Origin: Anaerolineales bacterium
GTDB lineage: Bacteria; Chloroflexota; Anaerolineae; Anaerolineales; UBA11579
NCBI GenBank assembly: GCA_016932165.1
Contig: JAFGDK010000039.1
Coordinates: forward strand, 1 to 57,485
DNA length: 57,485 bases
Direction: 5' to 3'
This document shows, in pieces, positions 8,238-17,633 of the stretch. Each line of letters begins with the position of its first letter. Within the stretch, counting starts at the first letter, position 1. The position numbers and the translations under genes are program-made. The notes beneath the pieces are model-generated. The model had not been told where the DNA came from. It searched no databases and saw nothing but the letters and a program-made list of their open reading frames with translations.

Positions 8238-8756
8238 TAGGGAGATTGCTAGGAGGCGCATTTCAGTTGAGGGATGAATGTTCAACACAAGAAGATACAG
8301 ATGGAAATGAGACCCAATCGTTCTAGCGTTCTGTCAAAGGTCTTTTGAATCATTGGATTGTTGATTAACGGAACACTTAATTCTTTGTCAAAGGCTGCAT
8401 CCAGGCGTTTTACAAATTAAATTTTTTATCTGCTGCTTTTCTTCTAAATACACCTTTTTGCTTTGATAAAGTTCTAGTCTTGTTGTTCGAAAGAATATTC
8501 CAGGGAATATCAGCAAATCTTGAGAAGTTATCATTGATCCAGGCAACAATATTTCTATTCGGGGTGCGCCTATGGACTAAAGGGCTGCGCCCCTCAAGCT
8601 GAATTTCCCCTTCCCCAGAACTGAAACACACACCATTGCCAGGTTCCTATTTCCCCCAATATCATAGAAACTATGAGGTCATACATATTTCCCAAACCGG
8701 TGCTATGTGATAAAGTTGATTTATCCAAAAAAAACAATTGATGGAGTGTGTTCCCT
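8238..8756. other. non-coding gap between the divergent GRE operon and the P-type ATPase
   Basis: About 520 bp, AT-rich, between divergent transcription units. The only open frame (minus strand, 8410-8631, 73 codons) has no ribosome site and no recognisable domain. A small GC stem (GGGCTGCGCCCCTC region, 8581-8599) is visible. The ATPase ribosome site GGAG is at 8743-8746. No repeat family or RNA gene was recognised. Confidence 0.5.
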
Positions 8757-11555
8757 ATGGAGAAAAACCCCGCCGGCTCTGAGGAGCCGATTAATTATTG
8801 GCACCACCTCACTGGGGATCAGGCGGTCGCCATACTGGATACAGACAGAGCCAAAGGCCTGTCTGCCGGCGAAGCAGCCAAACGGATCGAGGAATTTGGC
8901 CCCAACGAATTAAAAGAAGCGCCTCCCAAGACCATCTGGGCCAAGCTCTGGGCCCAATTCAACGACTTCACCATCTGGCTGCTGATCGGCGCGGCAGCCA
9001 TCTCAGCCATTCTTGGCGAATGGGTTGAGGCCGGAGCGATCCTGGCGATCGTGCTCCTGAATGCCATCCTGGGGATCATCCAGGAGCAGCGCGCCGAAGA
9101 AGCCCTGGCCGCCCTGAAGAAACTGGCCGCCCCCGAAGCGGATGCCATCCGGGACGGGCTGCGGGTCACGGTTCCCGCCCGGGAGCTGGTACCGGGAGAT
9201 GTGGTCGTACTCGAGGCCGGCAACTATATCCCGGCTGATTTGCGTCTATTGGAAACCTTCAATCTAAAAGTAGAAGAAGCCGCCCTCACCGGCGAGTCTG
9301 TCCCGGTGCAGAAAGATTCCCAGATCCTCCTTCCCAAAGAGGCTTCCATTGGCGACCGCAAAAACTCAGCTTTTATGGCCACCCTGGTCAGCTACGGGCG
9401 CGGCCGCGGGCTCGTCGTGGAAACCGGCATGAAGACCCAGATCGGTCGGATTGCTGAAATGCTCTCTGAGGTGGAAGAAGAAGTCACCCCGCTGCAGCGC
9501 CGCCTGGACCAGCTCGGGCGCACCCTCGGCTACGCCGCGCTGGCAATCTGTGGCCTGGTGTTCGTGCTGGGCTGGGTACGCGGCAACGATCCGCTGGAAA
9601 TGTTCCTCGTCGCCATCAGCCTGGCCATCGCCGCCGTCCCAGAAGGTCTGCCCGCCGTGGTGACCATCAGCCTGGCGCTGGGGATGCGCGAGATGATCAA
9701 CCGCAACGCCCTCATCCGCCGCCTTTCCTCCGTAGAGACCCTCGGTTCTGCTACCACCATCGGCTCCGATAAAACCGGCACCCTTACCCAGAATGAGATG
9801 ACCGTCACCCATGTCTCCATCGACGGGCGCGAGATCCTCGTCACTGGCAGCGGGTACAAACCAGTCGGCGAGTTCATCGTGGACGAAAAGCCAATTGACC
9901 TGGACAACTATCCCGCCGCTACCACCGCCCTGTGGGTGGGAGCCATGAACAACGATGCCCAACTGATCCGCCCCGAGGCAGATGATCAGCGCGGTGAATA
10001 CCGCATGATCGGCGACCCGACTGAGGGCTCAATCATTGTGGCCGCCGCCAAAGCTGGGCTGGACTTCCAGGGACTGGAGAAATCTTATCCCCGAGTGCAG
10101 GAAATCCCCTTCGATTCTGCCCGCAAGCGCATGACCACCATTCACAAAATCCTGGATCCTCAAGAGAGTGATTTCTCGCCTTTTGACGAAGACGACGACC
10201 TTACCGATTCTTATGTTGTGGCGGTGAAAGGCGCGCCGGATGTGGTCTTGAACCTGTGCTCCCACTATGAACAATACGAAGACATCCCCGCTGAGATGAA
10301 TGACACCATCCGGGACCGCATCCTCACAGCCAATGACGAAATGGCTGCTCAAGCCCTGCGCGTGATCTCGGTGGCCTTTAAGGTCATCAAGAGTCTGCCC
10401 GAAGAACTCACCCCCGAAGAGATCGAACGCGATCTGACCTTTGTCGGCCTGCTGGGCATGATTGACCCGCCGCGCACCGAAGTTGCCGACGCGTTGAAAG
10501 TCGCCAAAAAGGCCGGTATCCGCACGGTGATGATCACCGGCGACTATGCCAAGACCGCCCGCGCCATCGCAGAGCGCATCGGCCTGCTGCAAAGCGGGCA
10601 CGATGTGATCACCGGGGCTCAACTGGACCAGATGAGCGATGAAGACCTGGAAAAGAAAATTGTAAGCGTGGATGTATTTGCCAGAGTTTCACCCGAGCAC
10701 AAGGTCCGCATCGTGCGCGCCTTGCGGGCCAACGACCAGATCGTAGCCATGACCGGAGACGGGGTCAACGACGCCCCAGCGCTCAAACAGGCGGATATCG
10801 GCGTGGCCATGGGCATCACCGGCACCGATGTAGCCAAAGAAACCGCCGACATGGTACTGACCGATGACAATTACACCAGTATTGTCTCGGCCATCGAGCA
10901 GGGGCGGATCATTTACTCAAATATCCGCAAGTTTGTCTATTACCTGCTCTCCTGCAACATGGCCGAGATTCTGACCATCTTCCTAGCAATTGCGCTCAAG
11001 CTGCCTTCGCCGCTCAACCCGATTCAGCTGCTCTGGCTTAATCTGGTCACCGACGGCGCCCCGGCACTCGCCCTGGGTATGGAAAAAGGTGATCCCGACA
11101 TCATGGATCAGCCGCCGCGGCCCGCATCGGAGCCGATCATTAACAAAACCATGCGCACCGGGATTGCCGTCCAGACATTCGCCATCACTGCCGTGACTCT
11201 GGGCGCATACCTGCTGGGCCATTGGAAATGGCCGGCAACGGATGGCGGTTACAGCGGCGTTGCTGCCACGATGGCCTTTATCACCCTCTCCTTCTCAGAA
11301 CTGCTGCGGGCTTTCACCGCCCGGTCTGAGCGCTATCCACTGTTCAAGATCGGGGTCTTTAAAAACAAAAGCATGAACTGGGCTGTGGTCCTTTCCAGCG
11401 TGCTGCTGCTGGCTGTGCTGTATATCCCCTTCCTGCAGCCGATCTTCTCCACTGTCCCGCTGGGATGGGAACAATGGCAATATCTTCTGCCGATGCTCTT
11501 CGTACCGGCGATCGCCGCAGAAATTACCAAGGGGTTCATCAGCAAAAGCCAGTAG
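8757..11555 (+). CDS. calcium-type cation-transporting P-type ATPase (P2)
   Basis: 932-residue membrane pump that uses ATP to export a cation, most likely Ca2+. The order is typical: N-terminal cation-ATPase domain, TM1-2, actuator domain with TGES (about 178), TM3-4 with AAVPEGLP, the phosphorylated Asp in SDKTGTLT (Asp338), the nucleotide-binding domain, the hinge TGDGVNDAPALKQADIG, and six C-terminal TM segments. Residues that bind Ca2+ in SERCA have counterparts: the Glu of PEGLP, Asn/Glu in CNMAEILTIFL, and Asn/Asp in LNLVTDGAPALALG. Start ATG 8757 is 10 nt after GGAG; the GTG nine bases upstream is too close to the ribosome site. Stands alone and ends at a strong terminator. Confidence 0.94.
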   Translation: MEKNPAGSEEPINYWHHLTGDQAVAILDTDRAKGLSAGEAAKRIEEFGPNELKEAPPKTIWAKLWAQFNDFTIWLLIGAAAISAILGEWVEAGAILAIVLLNAILGIIQEQRAEEALAALKKLAAPEADAIRDGLRVTVPARELVPGDVVVLEAGNYIPADLRLLETFNLKVEEAALTGESVPVQKDSQILLPKEASIGDRKNSAFMATLVSYGRGRGLVVETGMKTQIGRIAEMLSEVEEEVTPLQRRLDQLGRTLGYAALAICGLVFVLGWVRGNDPLEMFLVAISLAIAAVPEGLPAVVTISLALGMREMINRNALIRRLSSVETLGSATTIGSDKTGTLTQNEMTVTHVSIDGREILVTGSGYKPVGEFIVDEKPIDLDNYPAATTALWVGAMNNDAQLIRPEADDQRGEYRMIGDPTEGSIIVAAAKAGLDFQGLEKSYPRVQEIPFDSARKRMTTIHKILDPQESDFSPFDEDDDLTDSYVVAVKGAPDVVLNLCSHYEQYEDIPAEMNDTIRDRILTANDEMAAQALRVISVAFKVIKSLPEELTPEEIERDLTFVGLLGMIDPPRTEVADALKVAKKAGIRTVMITGDYAKTARAIAERIGLLQSGHDVITGAQLDQMSDEDLEKKIVSVDVFARVSPEHKVRIVRALRANDQIVAMTGDGVNDAPALKQADIGVAMGITGTDVAKETADMVLTDDNYTSIVSAIEQGRIIYSNIRKFVYYLLSCNMAEILTIFLAIALKLPSPLNPIQLLWLNLVTDGAPALALGMEKGDPDIMDQPPRPASEPIINKTMRTGIAVQTFAITAVTLGAYLLGHWKWPATDGGYSGVAATMAFITLSFSELLRAFTARSERYPLFKIGVFKNKSMNWAVVLSSVLLLAVLYIPFLQPIFSTVPLGWEQWQYLLPMLFVPAIAAEITKGFISKSQ

Positions 11556-11579
11556 GCCGTTGAATTAGCCAAAGACCAA

Positions 11580-11610
11580 AATAGTCCGCCTTTATCGGCG
11601 GACTATTTTT
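11580..11610. terminator. bidirectional rho-independent terminator
   Basis: Perfect 11-bp stem AATAGTCCGCC (11580-11590) / GGCGGACTATT (11597-11607) with a 6-nt loop, followed by T-runs on both strands. It lies between the convergent ATPase gene and the pyruvate dehydrogenase operon and should stop both. Confidence 0.95.
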
Positions 11611-11642
11611 CTGTCTACTGTTAAACTGCCTACTGGCTGCGC

Positions 11643-12941
11643 TTAAAGCATCAAGCTCACCGGTTTCTCCAGGAACTCAGCCAGTTTCTGCATGAAGCGG
11701 GCAGCTTCAGCGCCGTCACTGACCCTATGATCCACCGAAATGGTGGCTTTCATCCGCCAGCCAGTGGTCAACTCGCCGCCTTCCACCACCGGCACCTGCT
11801 TGGCAGAACCAACTGCCAGGATCGCCGCTTCCGGTGGATTGATGATCGCCACAAACTGCTCGACATCAAACATCCCCAGGTTGCTGATCGAGAAGGTCGA
11901 GTCAGAGATATCTTCTGGCTGGATCTTTCCCTCACGCACCCGGCCGGCCTTGGCGCTCACCTCGGCAGAGATCTCGCGCAAAGACTTGCGGTCCGCATCA
12001 TGGCACACCACCGTCAGCAGGCCGTTTTCCACCGCCACGGCGTTGCCTACATTCACGTGGCCGTACTGCAGCACAGCATCGCCGTCCAGCTTGGCATTCA
12101 GGTTGGGGAACTGGCGCAGCGCCAGGGCAACCGCCTTCACCAGGAAATCGTTCACCGAGAGCTTCTCGCCGCTGCCTTCCAACATCACATTGATCTGCTT
12201 ACGCAGCGCCATCACCGGGCCCAAATCATATTCATAGGTGACATAAAACGACGGGTAATTCTGCTTGGAATCAACCATACGGCGGCCGATTGTCTGGCGC
12301 AGCTTGGATAGCGGAACGCGCTTATCCTCTGGCACTTCACCGATCACGCTGGCAACCAGCGGGGTAACCGTGGCCGCGGGTTCCGGTTTTGCGGGTGCGG
12401 GGGCAGGTTCTGCCGCCGGGGTTGCTGTCACCGCAGGCTCAGCTGCCGCTTCTTCGACATCTTTCTTCACGATCCGGCCGTTGCTGCCCGATCCGGTGAT
12501 GGTGGTTAGATCAATGCCGCGGTCTTCCGCGATCCGGCGGGCCAGCGGGGTGGCACGTACGCCACCGGGCAGGTTCGCATCTATGGCCGGCTCTACTGCC
12601 GCTGCAGGTGCGCTTGCCGCAGGTTCGGGTTTATCTTCAACCTCTGAAACAGTTTCCTCAACAGCCTCTTCCCCCACCAGGGCTGCCAGATCAATTTCCT
12701 CATCAGCCTCGCCGATCACCGCAATCGGGGTGTTCACCGGGACAATTGCACCTTCACTGACTATATGCTTATGCACCACACCGCTGTACATCGATTCCAC
12801 TTCCACAGTGGCTTTATCGGTCTCAATCTCAGCCAGTAAAGCGCCCTTTTCTACTGTCTCACCTTCAGCAACTGCCCAGCGGATCAGAGTGCCTTCAGCC
12901 ATATCAAAGCCCAGCTTGGGCATGTTGACAACTTCAGCCAT
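11643..12941 (-). CDS. pdhC: 2-oxo acid dehydrogenase E2 (dihydrolipoamide acyltransferase)
   Basis: 432-residue core subunit that transfers the acyl group from lipoate to CoA. Domains: one lipoyl domain with the lipoylated Lys43 in ETDKATVEV, an acidic Ala/Pro/Glu-rich linker, a peripheral-subunit-binding domain (TPLARRIAEDRGIDL...GRIVKKDV, about 130-165), a second Ala/Pro linker, and the catalytic domain ending in DHRVSDG (His405, Asp409). The gene abuts the E1beta stop. With E1alpha and E1beta it forms a pyruvate (or branched-chain/acetoin) dehydrogenase; pyruvate is the default but cannot be proven from sequence. No E3 (lipoamide dehydrogenase) gene follows, so E3 must come from elsewhere. 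Confidence 0.93.
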   Translation of the reverse strand: MAEVVNMPKLGFDMAEGTLIRWAVAEGETVEKGALLAEIETDKATVEVESMYSGVVHKHIVSEGAIVPVNTPIAVIGEADEEIDLAALVGEEAVEETVSEVEDKPEPAASAPAAAVEPAIDANLPGGVRATPLARRIAEDRGIDLTTITGSGSNGRIVKKDVEEAAAEPAVTATPAAEPAPAPAKPEPAATVTPLVASVIGEVPEDKRVPLSKLRQTIGRRMVDSKQNYPSFYVTYEYDLGPVMALRKQINVMLEGSGEKLSVNDFLVKAVALALRQFPNLNAKLDGDAVLQYGHVNVGNAVAVENGLLTVVCHDADRKSLREISAEVSAKAGRVREGKIQPEDISDSTFSISNLGMFDVEQFVAIINPPEAAILAVGSAKQVPVVEGGELTTGWRMKATISVDHRVSDGAEAARFMQKLAEFLEKPVSLML

Positions 12942-13912
12942 TACAATACCTCCTTGACCGCCTTGATGATGTCCGCCACCTGGGGCAGGGCCATCTGTTC
13001 AAGCGTGCGGTTATAGGGAAGCGGGACCTCCTTCTGAGCCACGCGTTTGATCGGGGCGTCGATATAATCAAAAGCTTCTTCATACAGGCGGGCAGCCACT
13101 TCCGCACCAACCCCGTAAGAACGCCAGCCCTCCTCCACAATCACTGCCCGGTTGGTCTTCTTGAAGGATTCAATCACCGGATCCATATCCAACGGGCGCA
13201 GCGACCTCAGGTCCACCACCTCAATGTTGATCCCCTCTTTAGCTAACGCATCGGCAGCCTGCATGGTGAGCTGCAACCCCTTGCTGTAGCTGACCACGGT
13301 CACGGCATCGCCGGGACGCTGCACCTTTGACTTGCCGATCGGCACCACGTAATCTCCCTCGGGGACCTCGCCGCGCCACTGGTACAGGGTGGCATGCTCG
13401 ATGAACAACACCGGGTCATCCGAGCGGATAGCCGCCTTCAGCAAACCCTTGGCGTCTTCTGGGGTACCGGGAGCCACCACTTTCAAACCAGGGAAGTGCG
13501 CAAACACCGCGTCCGGGGTTTGGGAATGGGTAGCGCCTAACTGGCGTCCGCCGCCACCCACTGCCCGGATCACCATCGGCACTTTAAACTGGCCGCCGAA
13601 CATGTAGCGCAGCTTCGGGGCTTCGTTGACGATATGATCCATCGCCGAGAAGGCAAAGTTGATCGTCATCAGCTCGGCCACCGGTCGCAGCCCGGTCATC
13701 GCCGCGCCGATAGCTGCCCCGATAATCGCCGACTCCGCAATCGGGGTATCACGTACCCGCTTCTCGCCAAACTGATCATAGAAGCCGCGGGTCACGGCAT
13801 AGGTGCCGCCCCACACGCCCACTTCCTCACCCAGGATAAAAACATTCTCATCCCGTTCCATTTCCTCGCGCAGCGCGTCGGAGATTGCCTGTCTGACAGT
13901 GATCACAGCCAT
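12941..13912 (-). CDS. pdhB: 2-oxo acid dehydrogenase E1 beta subunit
   Basis: 323-residue beta subunit of the thiamine-diphosphate E1 heterotetramer. Recognisable segments include ITVRQAISDALREEMERDENVFILGEEVG (carrying the Glu that activates the thiamine ring), DTPIAESAIIGAAIGAA, GGGGRQLGATHSQ and the transketolase C-terminal domain EVVDLRSLRPLD. Start 13912 follows GAGGAGGTATAAG and lies one base after the E1alpha stop; an in-frame ATG at 13981 lies within E1alpha and is rejected. It works with E1alpha to decarboxylate the 2-oxo acid and acylate the E2 lipoyl group. Confidence 0.95.
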   Translation of the reverse strand: MAVITVRQAISDALREEMERDENVFILGEEVGVWGGTYAVTRGFYDQFGEKRVRDTPIAESAIIGAAIGAAMTGLRPVAELMTINFAFSAMDHIVNEAPKLRYMFGGQFKVPMVIRAVGGGGRQLGATHSQTPDAVFAHFPGLKVVAPGTPEDAKGLLKAAIRSDDPVLFIEHATLYQWRGEVPEGDYVVPIGKSKVQRPGDAVTVVSYSKGLQLTMQAADALAKEGINIEVVDLRSLRPLDMDPVIESFKKTNRAVIVEEGWRSYGVGAEVAARLYEEAFDYIDAPIKRVAQKEVPLPYNRTLEQMALPQVADIIKAVKEVL

Positions 13913-13913
13913 C

Positions 13914-14876
13914 TTATACCTCCTCCGCATAGATATCGGCAAACAATTCTTCGGGAGCAGGTTCCGGGCTGTTCTCAGCAAATTCCACCGCTTCTTCCAC
14001 TTCCTGCTCTACATCAGCAATGATCTGCTTAAGCTCTTCTTCAGTGGCCTTCTTGTTCTCCACTATCCAGCGGTGCAGCACGCCGATCGGGTCTTCTTTC
14101 TGCCAGCAGTCAACTTCCTCAGATTCACGGTAACGTTCCGGGTCGCCCATCGAGTGACCGCGGAAGCGGTAGGTCATGATCTCCAGGAAGTACGGCCCAT
14201 TGCCCTCACGGATATAGGCCAGCGCCTTTTCGGCCGCTTTCTTCACTTCCAGCACATCCATGCCCTCAATCCGTTCGTTGGGGATCCCGTAGCCTTCTGC
14301 TTTCTGCCGGATCTCGCTGACCGCCGATGCGCGTTCCACCGCCGTGCCCATGCCATATTGGTTATTCTCGCACACCCACAAAACTGGCAAGTCCCAAACT
14401 TTGGAAAGATTCAACCCCTCATGGAAGTAGCCGATATTGGTGGCCCCGTCGCCGAACATGCAAATCGTCACGCCGTCTCCGCCGCGGTACTGGTCTCCCA
14501 GCGCCAAACCAGCCGCAATCGGCAGGTGGGCACCGACAATCGCATGCCCGCCCCAGAAATTCTTCTCCACCGAGGCCATGTGCATCGAGCCGCCCTTTCC
14601 TTTGGACATCCCCGTCGCTTTGCCCAGCAGTTCCGACATCACCTCTTTGGCCGTCAGTCCCACGTTGATCGCTACACCGTGGTCGCGGTAAGCGGTGATC
14701 ATCCGGTCCTGCGGCTGGCGGGCAGCCACTAACCCGGTGCTGACTGCTTCCTGACCAATGTATAAATGTAAAAAGCCACCGATCTTACCCTGCTGGTATA
14801 GTTCAGCAGCGCGCTCCTCGGTACGGCGGATCAATACCATCTGACGGTAAAGCTCCAGGTACTCTTCTTTTTTCAT
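13914..14876 (-). CDS. pdhA: 2-oxo acid dehydrogenase E1 alpha subunit
   Basis: 320-residue alpha subunit. The thiamine-diphosphate/Mg2+ motif runs from GDGATNIGYFHE to VCENN, the usual GDG-X~25-NN pattern. The conserved RHG-type stretch appears as TAYRDHG, and the phosphorylation-loop region as YRFRGHSMGDPERYR. Length and motif order match bacterial PDH/acetoin-dehydrogenase E1alpha. First gene of the E1alpha-E1beta-E2 operon, with GGAG ahead of the ATG and a promoter about 65 bp upstream. An acetoin or branched-chain role cannot be excluded. Confidence 0.95.
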   Translation of the reverse strand: MKKEEYLELYRQMVLIRRTEERAAELYQQGKIGGFLHLYIGQEAVSTGLVAARQPQDRMITAYRDHGVAINVGLTAKEVMSELLGKATGMSKGKGGSMHMASVEKNFWGGHAIVGAHLPIAAGLALGDQYRGGDGVTICMFGDGATNIGYFHEGLNLSKVWDLPVLWVCENNQYGMGTAVERASAVSEIRQKAEGYGIPNERIEGMDVLEVKKAAEKALAYIREGNGPYFLEIMTYRFRGHSMGDPERYRESEEVDCWQKEDPIGVLHRWIVENKKATEEELKQIIADVEQEVEEAVEFAENSPEPAPEELFADIYAEEV

Positions 14877-14939
14877 ATTCGTTTCTCCAAAAAATAATGA
14901 TTGCTAATCCAAAGTATTCTTCCGCCAAATATCCTTAGA

Positions 14940-14949
14940 ATTATACCAA
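14940..14949 (-). promoter_or_regulatory. extended -10 promoter of the PDH operon
   Basis: Minus strand TGG-TATAAT (the -10 hexamer at 14940-14945), an extended -10 element. The -35 region is poor (no TTGACA-like hexamer at 16-18 bp), consistent with an extended -10 promoter. Predicted leader about 57 nt. Confidence 0.6.
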
Positions 14950-15055
14950 GATTGTCTAATTAGTAATACCAAATGCAGATCAACCACCTACTAGACGGGA
15001 CGAATATCAGAAATATTTCCTCTCAGAATTCTGATATTGCCCACCCCTTTTCGCC

Positions 15056-15071
15056 TATAATTGGGAAGATG
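15056..15071 (+). promoter_or_regulatory. TATAAT box adjacent to ATG, predicted leaderless start
   Basis: Perfect TATAAT at 15056-15061, with only 7 nt before the ATG at 15069. Transcription normally starts about 7 nt after the -10 box, which would put the first nucleotide at or next to the A of ATG, giving a leaderless mRNA. Confidence 0.5.
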
Positions 15072-16997
15072 AAACAAAAACTCTCCTTGGGGTTCAAAGC
15101 GCTTCGCCAGCTTGGTTGGGCTGAGATCGGCCCCTACCTGAGCTACCGCTTTCAGCTTCACAGCGGCATCCTGCGCTGGCGCACCCGCCCAGTCAGTTAC
15201 CAGAGGGCAGCCGAGGAGACCGGGAATCTTCATATACCCCTTTTCCCTCCCCCTCAACCAGAGGAATACCGCCAGTTGTTGACTGAGAATAGCCGCCTGC
15301 TCCTCAAAGAGGCAGACCAGATTGTCTCCCGGCAGGCGCATCTATTTGGCGGCAAAACCTACCCATTATCCCTCAATCCCGGCCCTGATCTGCGCCACTG
15401 GACGCAGCACACCGCGAACCAGCACCGCGGGGAGGATATCAAGCTCGTCTGGGAGCCAGCCCGGTTTGGCTGGGCAACGCGATTGGCGCGAGCTTACCTG
15501 TTGAGTGGAGATCAGAGGTACGCGGCCTCGTTCTGGCTCTTCACTGAGGAATTTCTGGAGTACAACCCGCCTAACATCGGCCCGCACTGGGCCTCCGGGC
15601 AGGAGGTTGCCCTGCGGTTGATGGCGCTCGCCTTTTCGGTGGGTCTTTTCGTCGAGTCCCCCTACACCACATCCGAACGTCTGGACCGCCTCAAAGGTTT
15701 TTTTGCCGCCCATGCCAACCGCATCGCTGCCACCCTGGATTACGCCCGTGCCCAAAACAACAACCACCTGGTTTCCGAAGCCGCCGGGCTCTACACAGCC
15801 GCCGCCCTGCTGCCCGATCATCCCCATGCAGAGAATTGGCGCAAAGCAGGTGGCAGCTGGCTCAATTATGCCCTCCAGACCCAGATCAACCCGGATGGCA
15901 CCTACATCCAACACAGCACCAACTACCTGCGTCTGGTGCTGCAATTGGCCCTCTTCGTGCGGCGGATTGCTGCTGTGCACACAGAAGAATACCCCGAACA
16001 AACCCTGGCAAGACTTGCCGCGGCCACCCGCTGGCTGGAAATCATGCTCGACGCAGAATCCGGCCGCGTGCCCAACCTGGGCGGCAACGACGGCGCTTAC
16101 TTCCTGCCGCTGACCACTTGCCCCTACTCTGATTTTCGCCCCGTGCTGGATGCCGCCCGGCATGCCTTTCTGGGCCAACCCACTCAAAAGGATGAAATGT
16201 CTCTCTGGCTGGCAGGGGAGCAGGGTTTGCCTCTGGCAACAGAAGCAGATACCGCTGTTTACCGTCTTTCAGGCAAGTCCTCCTGGGGTGTGCTGCGCGC
16301 TGCCCAATTCAACCACCGTCCCGCCCACGCCGACCAGCTTCACCTCGACCTGTGGTGGCAGGGGATCAACGCAGCCGCCGATCCGGGCGTGTACCAGTAC
16401 AATGCCAGCCCGCCCTGGCGCAATCCGCTGGATCACACCTCGGTCCACAACACCCTCACGATCAACGGACTGCCGCAGATGACCAAAGCCGGCCAATTCC
16501 TCTGGCTGGACTGGGCTCAGGCCGAAGTGCTCGATCTCGGTGAAATAGATGAGGGCGGGTTAAACTGGATCGTAACCCAGCATGACGGTTACCGCAAATT
16601 AGACCTCGCCCACCGCCGCACCGTCTCGGTTGAAGGGGATATGTGGATGGTACGTGACCAGGTGCTGCCAATCGATGAGAGCCTCACCGGCCAGGACCCG
16701 GTTTCAATCCGCCTGCACTGGCTGCTGCCCGATTGGGCTTGGCAGTACAACAACGGATTGCTTTTTTTAGATTCCGGGCGCGGGGACGTGACTCTCCAGG
16801 TGCGCTGTGCCGACAGCGAAGCCAGCTACAGCCTGGTGCGCGCCGGGGAATGTCTGCTCGGAGATGTGAAACCGGAGCCGTACCGCGGCTGGTTCTCCCC
16901 CACCTATGCCCAAAAGGTGCCAGCCCTATCGTTTGCCGTGGAAGTGACCGCTGCCCCCCCGCTGACGATCACCACCAATTGGGCATTTCCGGATTGA
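15069..16997 (+). CDS. heparinase II/III-family polysaccharide lyase-like protein
   Basis: 642-residue protein with the two-part heparinase II/III layout: an alpha/alpha-toroid N-terminal domain (GYALRLMALAFS-like helices; ARAQNNNHLVSEAAGLYTAAALLPD; QINPDGTYIQHSTNYLRLVL) and a C-terminal beta-sandwich half from about residue 400 (HADQLHLDLWWQGINAAADPG, DHTSVHNTLTINGLPQM). The family includes uronic-acid lyases and catalytically uncharacterised homologues in polysaccharide gene clusters. No signal peptide is evident, so the protein may act in the cytoplasm. Start 15069 is preferred over 14973 because a TATAAT box lies just 5' of it. It stands alone, divergent from the PDH operon. Confidence 0.83.
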   Translation: MKQKLSLGFKALRQLGWAEIGPYLSYRFQLHSGILRWRTRPVSYQRAAEETGNLHIPLFPPPQPEEYRQLLTENSRLLLKEADQIVSRQAHLFGGKTYPLSLNPGPDLRHWTQHTANQHRGEDIKLVWEPARFGWATRLARAYLLSGDQRYAASFWLFTEEFLEYNPPNIGPHWASGQEVALRLMALAFSVGLFVESPYTTSERLDRLKGFFAAHANRIAATLDYARAQNNNHLVSEAAGLYTAAALLPDHPHAENWRKAGGSWLNYALQTQINPDGTYIQHSTNYLRLVLQLALFVRRIAAVHTEEYPEQTLARLAAATRWLEIMLDAESGRVPNLGGNDGAYFLPLTTCPYSDFRPVLDAARHAFLGQPTQKDEMSLWLAGEQGLPLATEADTAVYRLSGKSSWGVLRAAQFNHRPAHADQLHLDLWWQGINAAADPGVYQYNASPPWRNPLDHTSVHNTLTINGLPQMTKAGQFLWLDWAQAEVLDLGEIDEGGLNWIVTQHDGYRKLDLAHRRTVSVEGDMWMVRDQVLPIDESLTGQDPVSIRLHWLLPDWAWQYNNGLLFLDSGRGDVTLQVRCADSEASYSLVRAGECLLGDVKPEPYRGWFSPTYAQKVPALSFAVEVTAAPPLTITTNWAFPD

Positions 16998-17090
16998 AAA
17001 TCCAGTCAATAGTCTTCTGGGTGCCTGGGGAGTAGCGAAGAAATAAAACCAAACCACAAATACCTAGATGGACGCGGGTAGTAAATTCAT

Positions 17091-17126
17091 TTATCTGAGT
17101 TGATCTGTGTTTATCAGTGCTGAATG
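17091..17126 (+). repeat. interspersed TTTATCTG-type repeat copy 1
   Basis: The segment containing GATCTGTGTTTATCAGTG resembles the segment at 36836-36871 (CAATCTGGGTTTATCTGTGG), about 20 of 26 positions alike. Both are intergenic, just beyond the 3' end of a minus-strand gene. I recall similar ATCTGTGTTTATCTGTGG-like sequences as common intergenic repeats in many bacteria, but no search was possible. Confidence 0.4.
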
Positions 17127-17132
17127 TAAGTT

Positions 17133-17633
17133 TTAGTCCCGCCACCTGCGATCCAGGATCATAAAAGTAAACGCATATCCCTGCCCATTGATCTGGGGAT
17201 ACACCACTCGCATGGAAAGCTTCCAATCTTTGTCCTGATATTCGGGGAAGAAAGCATCACCGCGCACCCTGGCATGCACCTGGCTGAGATACATCCGGTC
17301 AGCCAGCGCGAGTGCGTATTCATAGATCACAGACCCGCCACCGATGAAGACTTCATCCTCTCTTGCGGCTTGAGCGATCTCAATCGCTTCAGTCAGAGAG
17401 GATGCCGTCAAGCAGCCCTCGGCTTTATATCCAGACTGCCGGGTGAGCACGATCATCGTGCGTCCGGGGAGCGGCGATCCGATGGACTCCCATGTCTTGC
17501 GTCCCACAATCAAGTAATGGCCCATCGTCAGGCGTTTGAACAGCTTCAGATCGGCAGGCAGGTTCCAGGGCACTTTCCCGTCTCTCCCAATCACCCCGTT
17601 CTCGCTGACCGCCGCGATGATCGAAATGATCAT
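17133..17633 (-). CDS. folA: dihydrofolate reductase
   Basis: 166-residue dihydrofolate reductase, which regenerates tetrahydrofolate from the dihydrofolate made by thymidylate synthase. Family marks: [33 protein letters not shown] (N-terminal strand, Met20-type loop and the catalytic acidic residue), [22 protein letters not shown], and the [18 protein letters not shown] loop. Its start overlaps the thyA stop by 4 bp (ATGA), the classical thyA-folA coupling. Confidence 0.97.
   Translation of the reverse strand: MIISIIAAVSENGVIGRDGKVPWNLPADLKLFKRLTMGHYLIVGRKTWESIGSPLPGRTMIVLTRQSGYKAEGCLTASSLTEAIEIAQAAREDEVFIGGGSVIYEYALALADRMYLSQVHARVRGDAFFPEYQDKDWKLSMRVVYPQINGQGYAFTFMILDRRWRD

Noticed and set aside
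8410-8631. 73-codon minus-strand open frame in the gap before the P-type ATPase
   Set aside because: No ribosome site, no recognisable domain, low-complexity basic end; not supported as a gene.
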